The notes beneath the pieces were generated by a model. The model worked only from the letters and a program-made list of their open reading frames with translations, was not told the origin of the DNA and did not search any database. The position numbers were made by a program, and so were the translations under genes. From Micrococcales bacterium 31B (GTDB taxonomy: Bacteria; Actinomycetota; Actinomycetes; Actinomycetales; Dermabacteraceae), in NCBI GenBank assembly GCA_022803075.1, contig JAFFTF010000009.1:42088-106087 (forward strand): a stretch of 64,000 nucleotides of DNA, read 5' to 3'. Shown piece after piece: positions 54,901-63,529 of the stretch (its first letter is position 1; each line of letters opens with the position of its first letter).

Positions 54901-55540
54901 GGTGCCCGCAGGCGCCGGCCAGCGCGTGCTCGTGCTCGCCGAGCGATCTGCGGCCGGTTGGAAGGCAACCCTGAACGGTCAGCCGCTGCGTTCCGTCACG
55001 GTCGACGGCTGGGCCCAGGGCTTCGAGGTTCCCGCGACGGGCGGCCAGGTGGAGGTCTCCTATGACCGCATCGGCGCCTGGATCGTGCCCGTCGTGCAGG
55101 GCCTCGTCGTGGTGATGACGCTGTTTGCGTCGCTGCCCTGGCGTAAGCCCACCAACGACTCCAACTTCCACCGACTCGTCAACAGTGGTCCCCTGCTCGA
55201 CGGGGACGACCCGCTCGCGCGCCCCAGTTCCGAGGCCAAGGCGCTACCGGAGGCCGTGGTGCAGGTGCTGGCCGAGGCCGCGGCGTCCCAAGAAACCCGC
55301 GCCCAAGCGGGTGCCGACACGGCCTCCGAGGTACACGGCGACATCGTCACGGCGGAGGACGCGGACGACGAGGCGCTCGAGGCGTTCGAGCGCACGGGAG
55401 CGTCCACCGCGACGCTCATGATCTCAGACCTCGATGACTATGCCGCCCAGCTGGGAGAGCCGCCGGTGTCGCAGGGCGAATCGCCCTCGCAGACCACCGC
55501 ACCGGAGACGCCCGCCGGCGAAGGGAAAGACACCAAGTGA
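51926..55540 (+). CDS. GT2 glycosyltransferase fused to large polytopic membrane domain
   Basis: The product has 1204 residues. The N-terminal 300 are a GT-A domain: WFWWLHDDTVPQHDALE holds the DD(T) metal site, and GGFAPHMPRIGADSDFCWRAHRAGH is the acceptor/catalytic segment. About 12 or more hydrophobic helices follow between about 385 and 785. A soluble extracytoplasmic region (about 785-1050), a further helix near 1055 and an acidic cytoplasmic tail complete it. Actinobacteria carry such a protein between whiB and a DUF5719 gene as a conserved unit. A role in envelope polysaccharide synthesis and transfer is inferred. The GTG start lies 13 bp after whiB2, and its TGA overlaps the next GTG. 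Confidence 0.87.
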   Translation: MTTNYVTGLIVLENAQSLRDGTQYSNTSPAILRATLEAIEQQNRRPDACFAVCIGKTTDALMGILAQAEDDGVLDGVVVLPRGASWDEGARAVVADHPKTMRKTESSRSWFWWLHDDTVPQHDALERQIFAADQSSSVGIVGCKQLGQDGAMLDVGFSTTRMGRRITGAELGEIDQGQLDHRSDVYAVSTGGMLVDVEIWRELGGFAPHMPRIGADSDFCWRAHRAGHRVVVVPGAEIVHILTCESSRTLFRVEREAAMRHVLTHRSFPFALAYALLLPFITILRFLVRVVTHQARRAGAEVTAFVGIVGHLGNVMAERASIRRIAKVPRRQLNGLLATTKDVLRLLRDRVEGDADYTETIEDPRTRFGVGGTTDSVDASEVSKRGFMLLGILVVIFGCVWIGLKQLIGTGPIIGGALAGMPVDASSLYQTVTRNWVYGGLGSGDPNDPLWAIIGLAAWPFGGDMSRAADVLVYGSLPLAAVFAWFAAGLATRSRLIRLWAAGVWAVNPITLTSLGQGRLAPLVAHVFLPLVVIGMARARGRVRKADKGSIGAAAGAGLALVVVACGAPILLPLVAIATVIVAVFSPGRRWRYLWVLVPSAAILFPQVVRWRSDWRAAFAISGQPLPFDQANGLQLLAMWPVLPPQLEIFSWLPNVLAYNAPAILGAPLIVVAAIGLFRIGPSGALARVGWATALIGMVGAVFTPYVVVAATAETTVRAWPGAALSVAMSGFLCAAIAAVDAWRVPRGIARSRAPRFVSISLVALMLLAPVATMATWTISAGSEARGAVLLARNGGVVLPAVAEDQAENGFRARTLVLSTNADSSTSVELYRHGYRQVQETSMATEASFFVGSLGQPGLRASDPAELYLQSTAAQLAGGADTAPNRGLVMMGVGYVFVPHQSVNDAQLRINLDASTALTRVSEDENGTLWRVSANGDSGGSSARLLPYDVASSTAALGTNEAERAQASVLLNDVTPANVVPLNSSVSGLDAAVPAGAGQRVLVLAERSAAGWKATLNGQPLRSVTVDGWAQGFEVPATGGQVEVSYDRIGAWIVPVVQGLVVVMTLFASLPWRKPTNDSNFHRLVNSGPLLDGDDPLARPSSEAKALPEAVVQVLAEAAASQETRAQAGADTASEVHGDIVTAEDADDEALEAFERTGASTATLMISDLDDYAAQLGEPPVSQGESPSQTTAPETPAGEGKDTK

Positions 55541-57165
55541 GCATCATGCAACGCGTCGGGGGCGGCACGGTCGCCCTCGCTCTCATGGCGCCGGTCGCCA
55601 TCGTCAGCGGATACGCCGTCGTGACGAATTTTCCGCAGGTCTCGCAGATTGCCCCCCTGCACATGGTGTTGCCGCCGGATAACACCGTGGTGGCCTGCCC
55701 CGGGCCCGTGCGCACCCTCAGCCAGGAGGTCACCGCCGCAGGCAACCAGGTAGCCTATGACCCCCAATTCGCGCCCATCGACAACGCCTCCAAGTTGTCG
55801 ACCGCGTTCCTCACCGTCTCGGCAAACTCCAACATCCTGAGCGGCACCGACCAGCGCAACACTACGTTCGCGGCAACCTCGAAGCCGCAGATTCTTGCGC
55901 AATCGCTGGCCGGCGAAACCGGCTCCTCGCTGCGCAATCTGCAACCCGTCGCCAATACGACCGACTCCGGCATTGGCCTCGGCGGGCTCTCCGTCGAAGA
56001 CAGCCAGCAGCCCGTCAGCATCACATCCCAGGCGACTGTGCTCGGCTCGCCCGCCATGACGGCATTCCAAACGACCGTGACCACCACGGGCGACCTGCGT
56101 TCGGCGGCGCTAGCAACCTGTTCCCTGCCCCAGCTCGAAACTTACCTCGTCGGTGGGCGAACCGACATCGGTTCGTCGTCGCGACTCGTGCTCACCAACA
56201 CGTCGACCCGCGCCGCCTCCGTGTCGTTTGACGTGTGGGACCAGCAGGGCGCGGTGCCCCTGGGAACCCTAGCGAGCGTCACCGTGCCCGCCGGTTCGCA
56301 GCGGGCGATCCTCTTGGAAGGCGCCAGCCGCACCGCCGGGTCGCTTGGCGTGCGCGTCAACTCCAACGTTCCCGTTAACGCCGCTATCCAAACGAACACC
56401 ATGAGCGGCCTCGTGCCCATGGGCCTCGAAATGATCAACCCCGCCACCGCTCCCGACGTCAAGCAGTCGATTCCCGCCGTGAGCGTCGGTGCCTCGGCCG
56501 AAGGCGCCGCGAACTCCCGCGTGGACATCATGGTGCCCGGTGGCACGCCCGGAGCCGTCACCGTGACCGCCCTCGGGCTGAACGGCGTCACCAAGACGTA
56601 CGAAAACATGCCCGTGACGGGCGCTACGGTGACTCAGATTCAGCTCACTGACCTGCCGCAGGGCGAATACACGCTCTCGATCACGGGCGACGTACCCTTC
56701 ACGGCGGCGGCTCGCAGCACCCGCGCGGGCACGAAGAACGCAGACCTGCTGGGTACCGTGACGGCGCCCGAGGACATCGCGTGGTCACCCGCGAGTGCCC
56801 CGCTGATCGGTCCCGCAGTGGTTCCCCTGCCCGACGTCGGCGGCACGTGGCAGGTAGACGTCGGCACGGTCAGCCAGGCCACCTCGGTGACCGTCATCGC
56901 CATCGACAACAGCGGCAACGTGGGCGTACCCGTGCGCATCAACCTGGCGGCGAACTCCACTGCCCCTATCGGCGTGCAGGCCCTCGCGGCTTCGGGCATA
57001 GCCCAACCCATGGGCATGGTCGTGGTACCCGATCTGCCGGGTACGGTCGTCGCGGGCACCGTGCTCTCGGTTCAAGCCCCCGACGGCGAGTTGATCGCCT
57101 CGGCGCCCCTGCGGGGAGAACAGTACACGCAAATCGCAACCGACCTGCGCGTCAATACGCGCTGA
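55537..57165 (+). CDS. DUF5719-family exported/membrane-anchored protein
   Basis: The product has 542 residues. A single N-terminal hydrophobic helix (VALALMAPVAIVSGYAVVTNF) anchors or exports it, and the rest is Ser/Thr/Val-rich repeated beta structure (for example TSSRLVLTNTSTRAASVSFDVW). The only cysteines are in VVACPGPVR and LATCSLPQ. The family is DUF5719, always found next to the large GT2-membrane protein, so the two probably act together at the outer face of the membrane. The GTG start overlaps the upstream stop (GTGA); an ATG three codons later is an alternative. Function unknown. Confidence 0.85.
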   Translation: MSIMQRVGGGTVALALMAPVAIVSGYAVVTNFPQVSQIAPLHMVLPPDNTVVACPGPVRTLSQEVTAAGNQVAYDPQFAPIDNASKLSTAFLTVSANSNILSGTDQRNTTFAATSKPQILAQSLAGETGSSLRNLQPVANTTDSGIGLGGLSVEDSQQPVSITSQATVLGSPAMTAFQTTVTTTGDLRSAALATCSLPQLETYLVGGRTDIGSSSRLVLTNTSTRAASVSFDVWDQQGAVPLGTLASVTVPAGSQRAILLEGASRTAGSLGVRVNSNVPVNAAIQTNTMSGLVPMGLEMINPATAPDVKQSIPAVSVGASAEGAANSRVDIMVPGGTPGAVTVTALGLNGVTKTYENMPVTGATVTQIQLTDLPQGEYTLSITGDVPFTAAARSTRAGTKNADLLGTVTAPEDIAWSPASAPLIGPAVVPLPDVGGTWQVDVGTVSQATSVTVIAIDNSGNVGVPVRINLAANSTAPIGVQALAASGIAQPMGMVVVPDLPGTVVAGTVLSVQAPDGELIASAPLRGEQYTQIATDLRVNTR

Positions 57166-57183
57166 CCGCCACTCACGGTGGCT

Positions 57184-57208
57184 CCGCGTCTCGTGCACCG
57201 AGGCGCGG
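57184..57208. terminator. hairpin after DUF5719 gene
   Basis: CCGCGTCTC at 57184-57192 pairs with GAGGCGCGG at 57200-57208 with one T-G wobble. It lies between the DUF5719 gene and the convergent zincin-like gene. Confidence 0.5.
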
Positions 57209-57216
57209 CCCCCGGT

Positions 57217-57717
57217 TCACATGAGCGGGTCGATGTCGTGCGGTTCCATGTGTAACGACGCGGCCACCTCGCCGAGCATCACGCGATACAACAAGGTGCC
57301 GAGCTCGCGACGACCCCGCACCGCGCATTCGATCGGGCGACGGTACAGCGTCAGGGTCGGTTCGTGGCCGGGCGCATGTTCGAGCTTGCTGAGCTGCGGA
57401 CCTTCACGTTCGGCGGTGCGCACGGCGCCCTCCGCGGGAACGTCCTCGATCTCTACGAGGTACGGCCCGGCCTCGAGACGCAGTGCGCCGAGGCGCGCGG
57501 CGATGTCTTGGGCGGCCTCCACGGCCAGCTCTTCGAAAGTTTCGCGACGGGTGCGATAACCCGGCACGTGCGGAGGCAGCACGAGGGCCCGGAACCCGCG
57601 GCCGTGGCGGTCCCGGGCACTGGCCCCGGGGGCGTCCCCTGCCGCAGCGCTGCGTTCGATGCGCAAGGGGCCAAACGGGGAACCGGCGGGGGGAGTGGGG
57701 GAGAACAGGGCGGGCAC
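57217..57717 (-). CDS. metallopeptidase-family protein lacking HExxH
   Basis: The product has 166 residues. YRTRRETFEELAVEAAQDIAARLG and LTLYRRPIECAVRGRRELGTLLYRVM place it in the zincin-like family (PF06262) whose proteobacterial members carry HExxH. Here the equivalent stretch reads LGEVAASLHM, so both zinc histidines are missing and only the Glu remains. Actinobacterial members generally show this loss, so it is unlikely to be a protease. Mycobacteria keep the homologue (Rv3259) beside whiB2, as here. The GTG start is divergent from the DUF3499 gene. Its actual role is unknown. Confidence 0.82.
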   Translation of the reverse strand: MPALFSPTPPAGSPFGPLRIERSAAAGDAPGASARDRHGRGFRALVLPPHVPGYRTRRETFEELAVEAAQDIAARLGALRLEAGPYLVEIEDVPAEGAVRTAEREGPQLSKLEHAPGHEPTLTLYRRPIECAVRGRRELGTLLYRVMLGEVAASLHMEPHDIDPLM

Positions 57718-57809
57718 GGATCTACTCTAACCCGCAACCCCGCGCCTGATGGTGTCCGCAATTGCGAGGCGAGTCCGGGGCGGTACGGGTTTCGCGGTAA
57801 CGTGGTTGG

Positions 57810-58154
57810 GTGAGTGAAATACGTTCGTGTTCGCGCACCGCCTGCCCCGAGCCTGCGGTGACCACGCTGACCTATGTGTACGCCGACTCCACCGCCGTGC
57901 TGGGGCCCCTCGCGCGCCAGAGTTCGCCGCACAGTTACGATCTCTGCGAAAACCACGCGATGCGCCTCACCGTCCCTCGTGGGTGGGAGATCATCCGCCT
58001 CGAGGTGCCAAGCGAGCGCCCCTCGCCGGCCGACGAGCTGGTGGCATTGGCGGACGCCGTGCGGCCCGTACCAGCCCCCGCCTCCGTGGAGCCGGGGCCG
58101 GCTCCGCAGCAGCGCGCACACCTGCGCGTACTACCTGATCCCACGGACCGCTAG
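57810..58154 (+). CDS. DUF3499-family protein
   Basis: The product has 114 residues. The pattern CSRTACPEPAVTTLTYVYADSTAVLGPL and SYDLCENHAMRLTVPRGWEI (landmarks) is typical of DUF3499, with three conserved cysteines and a histidine (CSRTAC, LCENH) that look like a small zinc site. It is a conserved actinobacterial protein of unknown function, nearly always next to phosphomannomutase, as here, where that gene starts 8 bp downstream. The GTG start has at best a weak Shine-Dalgarno. Confidence 0.88.
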   Translation: MSEIRSCSRTACPEPAVTTLTYVYADSTAVLGPLARQSSPHSYDLCENHAMRLTVPRGWEIIRLEVPSERPSPADELVALADAVRPVPAPASVEPGPAPQQRAHLRVLPDPTDR

Positions 58155-58162
58155 GGGAGCGC

Positions 58163-59743
58163 GTGCAATCACGAGCCGGGCTCGTTGACCTCGTCAACGC
58201 GAACGACATTCGCGGGGTTTTCGGCCAGAATCTCTTCGAGCGCCACGCCATCACCCTCGGGGCGGCCATCGCGGATCACTTCGGTCGGCGCAAGGCCAAG
58301 GGCACTGCGGCAGACTCGACGGGAGTGCTGATCGGTTTCGACGGTAGGGTCTCGTCTCCCGTCTTGGCCGAGGCCCTCGCGGCGGGCGTGCGTTCACGCG
58401 GGGTTGCGGTCACCTGGCTCGGCTTCGCGTCGACCGACCAGGTGTATTTCGCGTCGGGCCAGCGTCAGGCACCGGCCGTGATGATTACCGCGAGCCACAA
58501 CCCCGGCGAATACAACGGCTTCAAGGTGTGCGGCCCAGGCGCCAAACCGGTGGGCCGCGAGCAGGGCCTCGCCGACATCGCGGCGGCGGCCGATGACCTC
58601 GATGACATGGAACTTGCGCTCGTGACCAAGCGCATCGGCGCGGTGCACAGCTGGGATTCACTGCCCGAGTATTCGCAATTCTTGCGCGAGCTCGCGGGGC
58701 TGAGCGGCGACCCGCACCACGCCCCCGCCGGCGAAAGACGCGAGAAGGCGGGCAAGAAGGCCAAGGGGCACGGCGCGTCGCCGCGACGACTGAAGATCGT
58801 CGTCGATGCCGCCAATGGCATGGCCGGAATCACCGCCCCCGCCGTCCTCGGTGTCCTCGGCTGGGTCGACCTGGTCGCGCTGTACTGCGACGTCGACGGT
58901 ACGTTTCCGAACCATCCGGCCGACCCCCTGAATTACGCAAACCTCGCCGACCTGCGCTCCGCCGTGCGCGAGCACGAGGCCGACCTGGGCCTCGCTTTTG
59001 ACGGTGATGCCGACCGGTGCTTCTTCATCGACGAGCGCGGCGAGATCGTCTCGCCCTCGGCGGTGACGGCGCTCGTGGCGTCTCGGGAGATTACCCGCGA
59101 ACTCGTCGCCCAAGGCGGCGCCGCGAAAGACGGCGGCCCCGTGGTCGTGCACAATGCCATCACGAGCCGTATCGTGCCCGAAACGATTGAGGCCTGCGGC
59201 GGCCGTGCTGTCGTCTCGCGCGTGGGCCACGCGTACGTCAAGAGCCTCATGGCCGAACACTCGGCCGTGTTCGGCGGCGAACACTCCGCGCACTATTACT
59301 TTCGAGACTTCTACTTCGCCGATTCGGGCCTCCTCGCGGCACTGCACGTACTCGCTGCCCTGCAGGACCACCCCGAAAGCAGCGTTGCCGAGCTCACGCA
59401 GCAGTACGATCCGTACGTGGCGAGCGGCGAAATTAACTCGCGCGTCGGCGACACCGAGGCGGCCGTGCGGCGCGTGCGCGAGCGCTTCGCCTCCAAAAAG
59501 CGCCAGGTCAGCGAGTTCGACGGGCTCAGCATCAGCAATTGGCTGCACCCCGACCCCGCCAAGCGGTGGTGGCTGAACGTGCGCGTCTCCAACACCGAAC
59601 CGCTGCTGAGGCTGAACGTCGAAGCCATCGCGCGCGACACCCTGGAACACGTGCGAGATCTCGCGCTCGAGCTGATCCGCGAGGCGCCCGCGACGCCCCC
59701 CGAAGCCCTCGCCGCCCAGGCGACCAACCGAAATGAGAACTAG
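58163..59743 (+). CDS. manB: phosphomannomutase/phosphoglucomutase
   Basis: This 526-residue enzyme of the alpha-D-phosphohexomutase family interconverts mannose-6-phosphate and mannose-1-phosphate. The phosphoserine loop ITASHNP holds Ser111, and the metal loop DGDADR is at 280-285. The sugar-binding GGEHSAHYYFRDFYFADSG and the C-terminal phosphate loop (RVSNTEPLLRLNVEA) follow. A basic, probably disordered insert of about 25 residues near 183-208 (GERREKAGKKAKGHG) makes it longer than usual. It starts with GTG 8 bp after the DUF3499 gene and overlaps the Trm112-like gene. Confidence 0.94.
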   Translation: MQSRAGLVDLVNANDIRGVFGQNLFERHAITLGAAIADHFGRRKAKGTAADSTGVLIGFDGRVSSPVLAEALAAGVRSRGVAVTWLGFASTDQVYFASGQRQAPAVMITASHNPGEYNGFKVCGPGAKPVGREQGLADIAAAADDLDDMELALVTKRIGAVHSWDSLPEYSQFLRELAGLSGDPHHAPAGERREKAGKKAKGHGASPRRLKIVVDAANGMAGITAPAVLGVLGWVDLVALYCDVDGTFPNHPADPLNYANLADLRSAVREHEADLGLAFDGDADRCFFIDERGEIVSPSAVTALVASREITRELVAQGGAAKDGGPVVVHNAITSRIVPETIEACGGRAVVSRVGHAYVKSLMAEHSAVFGGEHSAHYYFRDFYFADSGLLAALHVLAALQDHPESSVAELTQQYDPYVASGEINSRVGDTEAAVRRVRERFASKKRQVSEFDGLSISNWLHPDPAKRWWLNVRVSNTEPLLRLNVEAIARDTLEHVRDLALELIREAPATPPEALAAQATNRNEN

Positions 59744-59993
59744 CGTGACAACCCTGCCCGCATGGGTCCGCGACTCCCTGCGCTGCCCCGCCTGCCGCGA
59801 GCCCCTGAGCGATGCCCGCGAGGGTGACCACCTGGAGGCGCTTACCTGCACAGCGGCGGCGTGCGGGCTGCGATACCCCGTGCAGGGGGGCATCCCCGTG
59901 CTGCTGGTCTCCGACGCCAGCCCCACTGCCACCCCAAACGCCCCCGCGGCCCCGGCCACCCCTGGCCCACCGGACGCCCCCGCGGCCCGGTAA
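59733..59993 (+). CDS. Trm112-like zinc-ribbon protein
   Basis: The product has 86 residues. The pattern LRCPACREPL, LTCTAAACGLRYPVQGGIPVLL is the Trm112/YcaR fold with a zinc-binding set of cysteines. The last 25 residues are Ala/Pro/Thr low complexity. Such proteins activate partner methyltransferases in eukaryotes, while the bacterial role is unclear. The ATG used overlaps the manB stop; a GTG four codons later (VTTLPAWVR), just after that stop, is an equally good start. The location after phosphomannomutase is conserved in actinobacteria. Confidence 0.85.
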   Translation: MRTSVTTLPAWVRDSLRCPACREPLSDAREGDHLEALTCTAAACGLRYPVQGGIPVLLVSDASPTATPNAPAAPATPGPPDAPAAR

Positions 59994-60071
59994 CGCGCCG
60001 TCACCAGCCCGCGTGCCCCGCGCGCGTCCGGCCCGCACCATATTTCACCCGCAACCTTCAGTAAGGGAAAC

Positions 60072-61538
60072 ATGACTGACGCACCCATCCTGACCACGGC
60101 CCCCAACGGCCTCGACTACCGCGTTCGCGACCTGTCTCTCGCCGAAGCCGGTCGTCATCAGTTGCGCCTGGCCGAGCACGAAATGCCCGGCCTCATGGCC
60201 CTGCGCGAGGAGTACGGCGCCAAGCAGCCGCTGCGCGGCGCCCGCATCGCCGGCAGCCTACACATGACCGTGCAAACGGCGGTGCTGATCGAGACGCTCG
60301 TGGCGCTCGGCGCCGAGGTGCGGTGGGCGTCGTGCAACATCTTCTCCACGCAGGACGACGCCGCCGCGGCCGTCGTGGTCGGCCCCGACGGCACCCCAGA
60401 GGACCCCCGCGGCGTGCCCGTGTTCGCGTGGAAGGGCGAGACGCTCGAAGAGTACTGGGAGTGCACCGAGCAGATTCTGCTGTGGCCCAATGCGGGACCA
60501 AACCTGATTCTCGACGACGGCGGCGACGCGACCCTGCTCGTGCACAAGGGCGTCGAGTGCGAGAAGGCCGGATGGGTGCCCGAGCGCGCCCCCGGCGAAA
60601 GCGAAGAGTACGGGGTCATCCTCGACGTCCTGCGCCGCAGCCTGGAGGCCGACGCGACCCGCTGGACCACCCTGGCGTCTGGGCTGCTCGGCGTCACCGA
60701 GGAGACCACCACGGGTGTGCATCGCCTCTACCAACTGCACGAGGCTGGCCAACTGCTGTTCCCGGCCATCAACGTGAACGACTCCGTCACGAAGTCGAAG
60801 TTCGACAACAAGTACGGCATTCGGCACTCGCTGCCCGACGGCATCAATCGGGCCACCGACGTGCTCATGGGCGGCAAGGTCGTGTTCATCGCGGGCTACG
60901 GCGATGTAGGCAAGGGCGCCGCCGAGGCCATGCGGGGCCAGGGAGCGCGCGTCATTATCTCCGAGGTCGACCCCATTTGTGCCCTGCAGGCCGCGATGGA
61001 CGGTTACCAGGTCACGACCATCGAAGACGTAATCGCGACGGCCGACATCTTCGTCACCACCACCGGCAACAAAGATGTCATCACGGTCGAGCACATGCAA
61101 CGCATGAAGAACAAGGCCATCGTCGGCAACATCGGCCACTTCGACAATGAGATCGACATGGCGGGCCTCGCGACGCTTGAGGGCGTCACGTCGGTCGAGA
61201 TCAAACCCCAGGTGCATGAGTGGACCTTCGACGACGGCCGCTCCATCATCGTGCTCTCGGAGGGCCGCCTGCTCAATCTGGGTAACGCGACGGGTCACCC
61301 CTCGTTCGTGATGTCGAATTCCTTCTCGAACCAGGTGATCGGCCAGATCGAACTGTTCACGAAGACCGACGAGTACCCCATTGGCGTGTACCGGCTGCCC
61401 AAGGTGCTCGACGAGAAGGTCGCGCGACTGCACCTCGACGCCCTCGGCGTGAAGCTCACCGAGCTCACGAAGTCACAGGCCGAATATCTCGGCATCGAGG
61501 TGGAGGGCCCCTACAAGCCGGAGCACTACCGCTACTAG
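60072..61538 (+). CDS. ahcY: adenosylhomocysteinase
   Basis: This 488-residue NAD-dependent enzyme splits S-adenosylhomocysteine into adenosine and homocysteine, clearing the inhibitory product of methylation. The N-terminal substrate domain shows [16 protein letters not shown] and the [13 protein letters not shown] segment. The NAD loop is [20 protein letters not shown], with the substrate Asn/Lys region in [16 protein letters not shown] and [12 protein letters not shown] after it. The C-terminal PYKPEHYRY tail that completes the neighbouring NAD site is intact. AAGGGA precedes the ATG. It converges on the RDD gene with a 6-bp gap. Homocysteine made here feeds methionine synthesis. Confidence 0.97.
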   Translation: MTDAPILTTAPNGLDYRVRDLSLAEAGRHQLRLAEHEMPGLMALREEYGAKQPLRGARIAGSLHMTVQTAVLIETLVALGAEVRWASCNIFSTQDDAAAAVVVGPDGTPEDPRGVPVFAWKGETLEEYWECTEQILLWPNAGPNLILDDGGDATLLVHKGVECEKAGWVPERAPGESEEYGVILDVLRRSLEADATRWTTLASGLLGVTEETTTGVHRLYQLHEAGQLLFPAINVNDSVTKSKFDNKYGIRHSLPDGINRATDVLMGGKVVFIAGYGDVGKGAAEAMRGQGARVIISEVDPICALQAAMDGYQVTTIEDVIATADIFVTTTGNKDVITVEHMQRMKNKAIVGNIGHFDNEIDMAGLATLEGVTSVEIKPQVHEWTFDDGRSIIVLSEGRLLNLGNATGHPSFVMSNSFSNQVIGQIELFTKTDEYPIGVYRLPKVLDEKVARLHLDALGVKLTELTKSQAEYLGIEVEGPYKPEHYRY

Positions 61539-61544
61539 CGGCGC

Positions 61545-62474
61545 CTAGAACTCCTGATTTCGCGCGATGGCGCGTCGCCTGGTGCGGCGCGCCATCGCGC
61601 TGTTCAGGGAGTCCAGGTCGCGGCGCTGCCGTTCGCCGATGATCGCGAGGCACACGTCGCGGGGGCCGGCATGCAGGGGAGGCGGCGGTGACACCAGCTG
61701 GCTGAGGTCGTGGGCCAGGTGCGTTTCAATACTTTGCCTGGACGCCGGGTCCAGGCCATCCCAGCGCTGCACCAGTTGGGTGGCGCTCGTGGCCACGTGA
61801 TGGGGCAGGGGCCGTATGTCGGCGTTGGCCACCCACTCCACCAAGTTCTGGGGCACGGGGTAGCGCATGGGGTGCAGTTTGGGGGCGCGCGTATTGACGA
61901 CGAGCGTGCCTGCAGCCATGTCGCCGAGGCGCTGACTGCGCGGCGAGATGATGCACGCGAGGAACGCGAGGGAGCCCGCAGTCAGGACCTTTTCGACGAA
62001 GCCGACGAGGGCACGCGCGAACGCGTGTCGAAAGGTGATGGGACCACCGTCGACGCGCACCACCCGGGCCCCGGCCACGTACTTGCCCACCGTGCGTCCG
62101 CGCGTCAGGGTCTCCATCACCAGCGGATACAGCACGAGGGTGGTGATGACGATGAGCGTGACACCGATTTGCTGGATTGCCACGTCGGTGGCGTTCATGA
62201 ACGGCAGGTTCGCTATCCCGATGATCGCGAAGATGAGGGCGGTGACCATGATGACACCGTCGATCACGCCAGCGAGGCAGCGCATGATCCACGAGGTGGG
62301 AGTGAGCGCCAGCACCACGGCGTCCCCCGTCACGAAGCGCTGTTCGAAGCCGCCGTAGCCGCTGCTGGCGTGCTCGAGGTCGGGGGCGTCGTGCGCCGAG
62401 GCGCGCTGTTCCTCGTGTTCGTGGGCGGCGTGCATCCAGACGTCAAGCGAGGGGACGGGAGGCGTTTTCTTCAC
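61545..62474 (-). CDS. RDD-family membrane protein
   Basis: The product has 309 residues. After a soluble N-terminus of about 45 residues, the RDD domain shows RCLAGVIDGVIMVTALIFAI (the R-D of the first helix), a second helix pair (VTLIVITTLVLYPLVMETL), and GRTVGKYVAGARVVRVDGGPITFRHAFARAL (landmarks), then SQRLGDMAAGTLVV. The C-terminal 100 residues are soluble with many Arg. The function of RDD proteins is not settled; some act in ion or osmolyte transport. It is divergent from the SpoIIM-like gene across 59 bp, a pairing commonly seen with DUF58 and MoxR genes. GTG start. Confidence 0.9.
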   Translation of the reverse strand: MKKTPPVPSLDVWMHAAHEHEEQRASAHDAPDLEHASSGYGGFEQRFVTGDAVVLALTPTSWIMRCLAGVIDGVIMVTALIFAIIGIANLPFMNATDVAIQQIGVTLIVITTLVLYPLVMETLTRGRTVGKYVAGARVVRVDGGPITFRHAFARALVGFVEKVLTAGSLAFLACIISPRSQRLGDMAAGTLVVNTRAPKLHPMRYPVPQNLVEWVANADIRPLPHHVATSATQLVQRWDGLDPASRQSIETHLAHDLSQLVSPPPPLHAGPRDVCLAIIGERQRRDLDSLNSAMARRTRRRAIARNQEF

Positions 62475-62533
62475 GCCTTCAATCTACGGTTTCCGTGCGG
62501 GGCCTCGCGACCTCGATCGTCTATCGTGGACCC

Positions 62534-63529
62534 ATGGATCTCGATACCTACGTCGCGGCGCACGACCCGGAATGGCGTCGCCTCGACGAGCTTGTGCGTC
62601 GCCGTCGACGCAGTGGGCCCGAGGCCGACGAGTTGGTCACGCTCTACCGGAGGGCCGCGACGCAGTTGTCGTACGCGCAGTCTCATTTGCCTGATGAGCG
62701 GTTGCTCGCGAGACTATCGAACAGCATTCACCAGGCGCGACTGGCGATCCAGGGCGTGCCGCGGACGTCGTTCGCGGGCGTGGGCGATTTCTTTGTGTAT
62801 CAGTTTCCCGCTGCGGTGTATCGCCGCTGGCACTATCACGTGATCGCCGCGGCCCTCACCATCGGCATCGCGGCCGGCTTCGCGTGGTACTTCATGGCCG
62901 ACCCGTCGCGGTTGGGCTCCTTTCTCTCGGAGCCCGAGGCGCAGCAGATAGCGCAGCAGGGTTTCGTTCAGTATTACTTCGAGACGGACAACGCCACGTT
63001 CTTCTCGCGAGTCTGGGTGAACAACTCGGGGGTGTCGGCCCTGGCCATCGCGGGCGGGGTGACGGGCGTCCTGGTGGTGGTGATTCTCTGGAGCAACGCC
63101 GTAAACCTTGGGCTGATGGCAGCGGTCATGCACATCTATGGGCAGCAGGCGGATTTTTGGGTGTACCTCTTGCCGCACGGCATGATCGAGTTGACGTGCG
63201 TATTCGTGGCTTTAGGGGGTGGCTTCTCGCTGTTCATGTCGTGGGTGCGACCGGGTGCCAACACGCGCACGGGAGCCCTGGCCCGCGAGGGGCGCGTGGC
63301 CCTTTCGCTGTCGATCGGCTTGGCGATCGTGCTGCTCATGGCAGGTCTGCTGGAGGGTTTTGTGACTCCGTCGGCTTTTCCCCCCGCGGTGCGCCTGTCA
63401 CTCGGGGCCCTGGTCTGGGCGGCCTTCATCGCCTACGTGTGGGTGTTGGGTCGGCGCGCCGTGGCGCTGGGGGTTGACGGCGACTTGGCGCGCAGTGAAG
63501 CGGGCTACGAGGCGGTCATGGCCGACTGA
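62534..63529 (+). CDS. stage II sporulation protein M-like membrane protein
   Basis: The product has 331 residues. The N-terminal soluble part (LDTYVAAHDPEWRRLDELV and DELVTLYRRAATQLSYAQ) precedes five or so transmembrane helices with the family motif NNSGVSALAIAGGVTGVL and YLLPHGMIELTCVFVALGGGFSL. In non-sporulating actinobacteria this SpoIIM/DUF95 protein occurs with RDD, DUF58 and MoxR genes. The start is the ATG giving MDLDTYVAAH; there is no Shine-Dalgarno, so the transcript may be leaderless. Its function here is unknown, probably in the envelope. Confidence 0.88.
   Translation: MDLDTYVAAHDPEWRRLDELVRRRRRSGPEADELVTLYRRAATQLSYAQSHLPDERLLARLSNSIHQARLAIQGVPRTSFAGVGDFFVYQFPAAVYRRWHYHVIAAALTIGIAAGFAWYFMADPSRLGSFLSEPEAQQIAQQGFVQYYFETDNATFFSRVWVNNSGVSALAIAGGVTGVLVVVILWSNAVNLGLMAAVMHIYGQQADFWVYLLPHGMIELTCVFVALGGGFSLFMSWVRPGANTRTGALAREGRVALSLSIGLAIVLLMAGLLEGFVTPSAFPPAVRLSLGALVWAAFIAYVWVLGRRAVALGVDGDLARSEAGYEAVMAD

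Noticed and set aside
57217-57717. active zinc protease
   Set aside because: The HExxH motif is absent (GEVAAS), so proteolytic function is not supported.
59994-60071. SAH riboswitch before ahcY
   Set aside because: The 78-bp gap is too short, and I could not find the conserved pairing of that riboswitch; only a ribosome-binding site is clear.
58658-60106. 482-codon minus-strand open frame over manB
   Set aside because: It is a shadow of the phosphomannomutase and Trm112-like genes with no recognisable motif.
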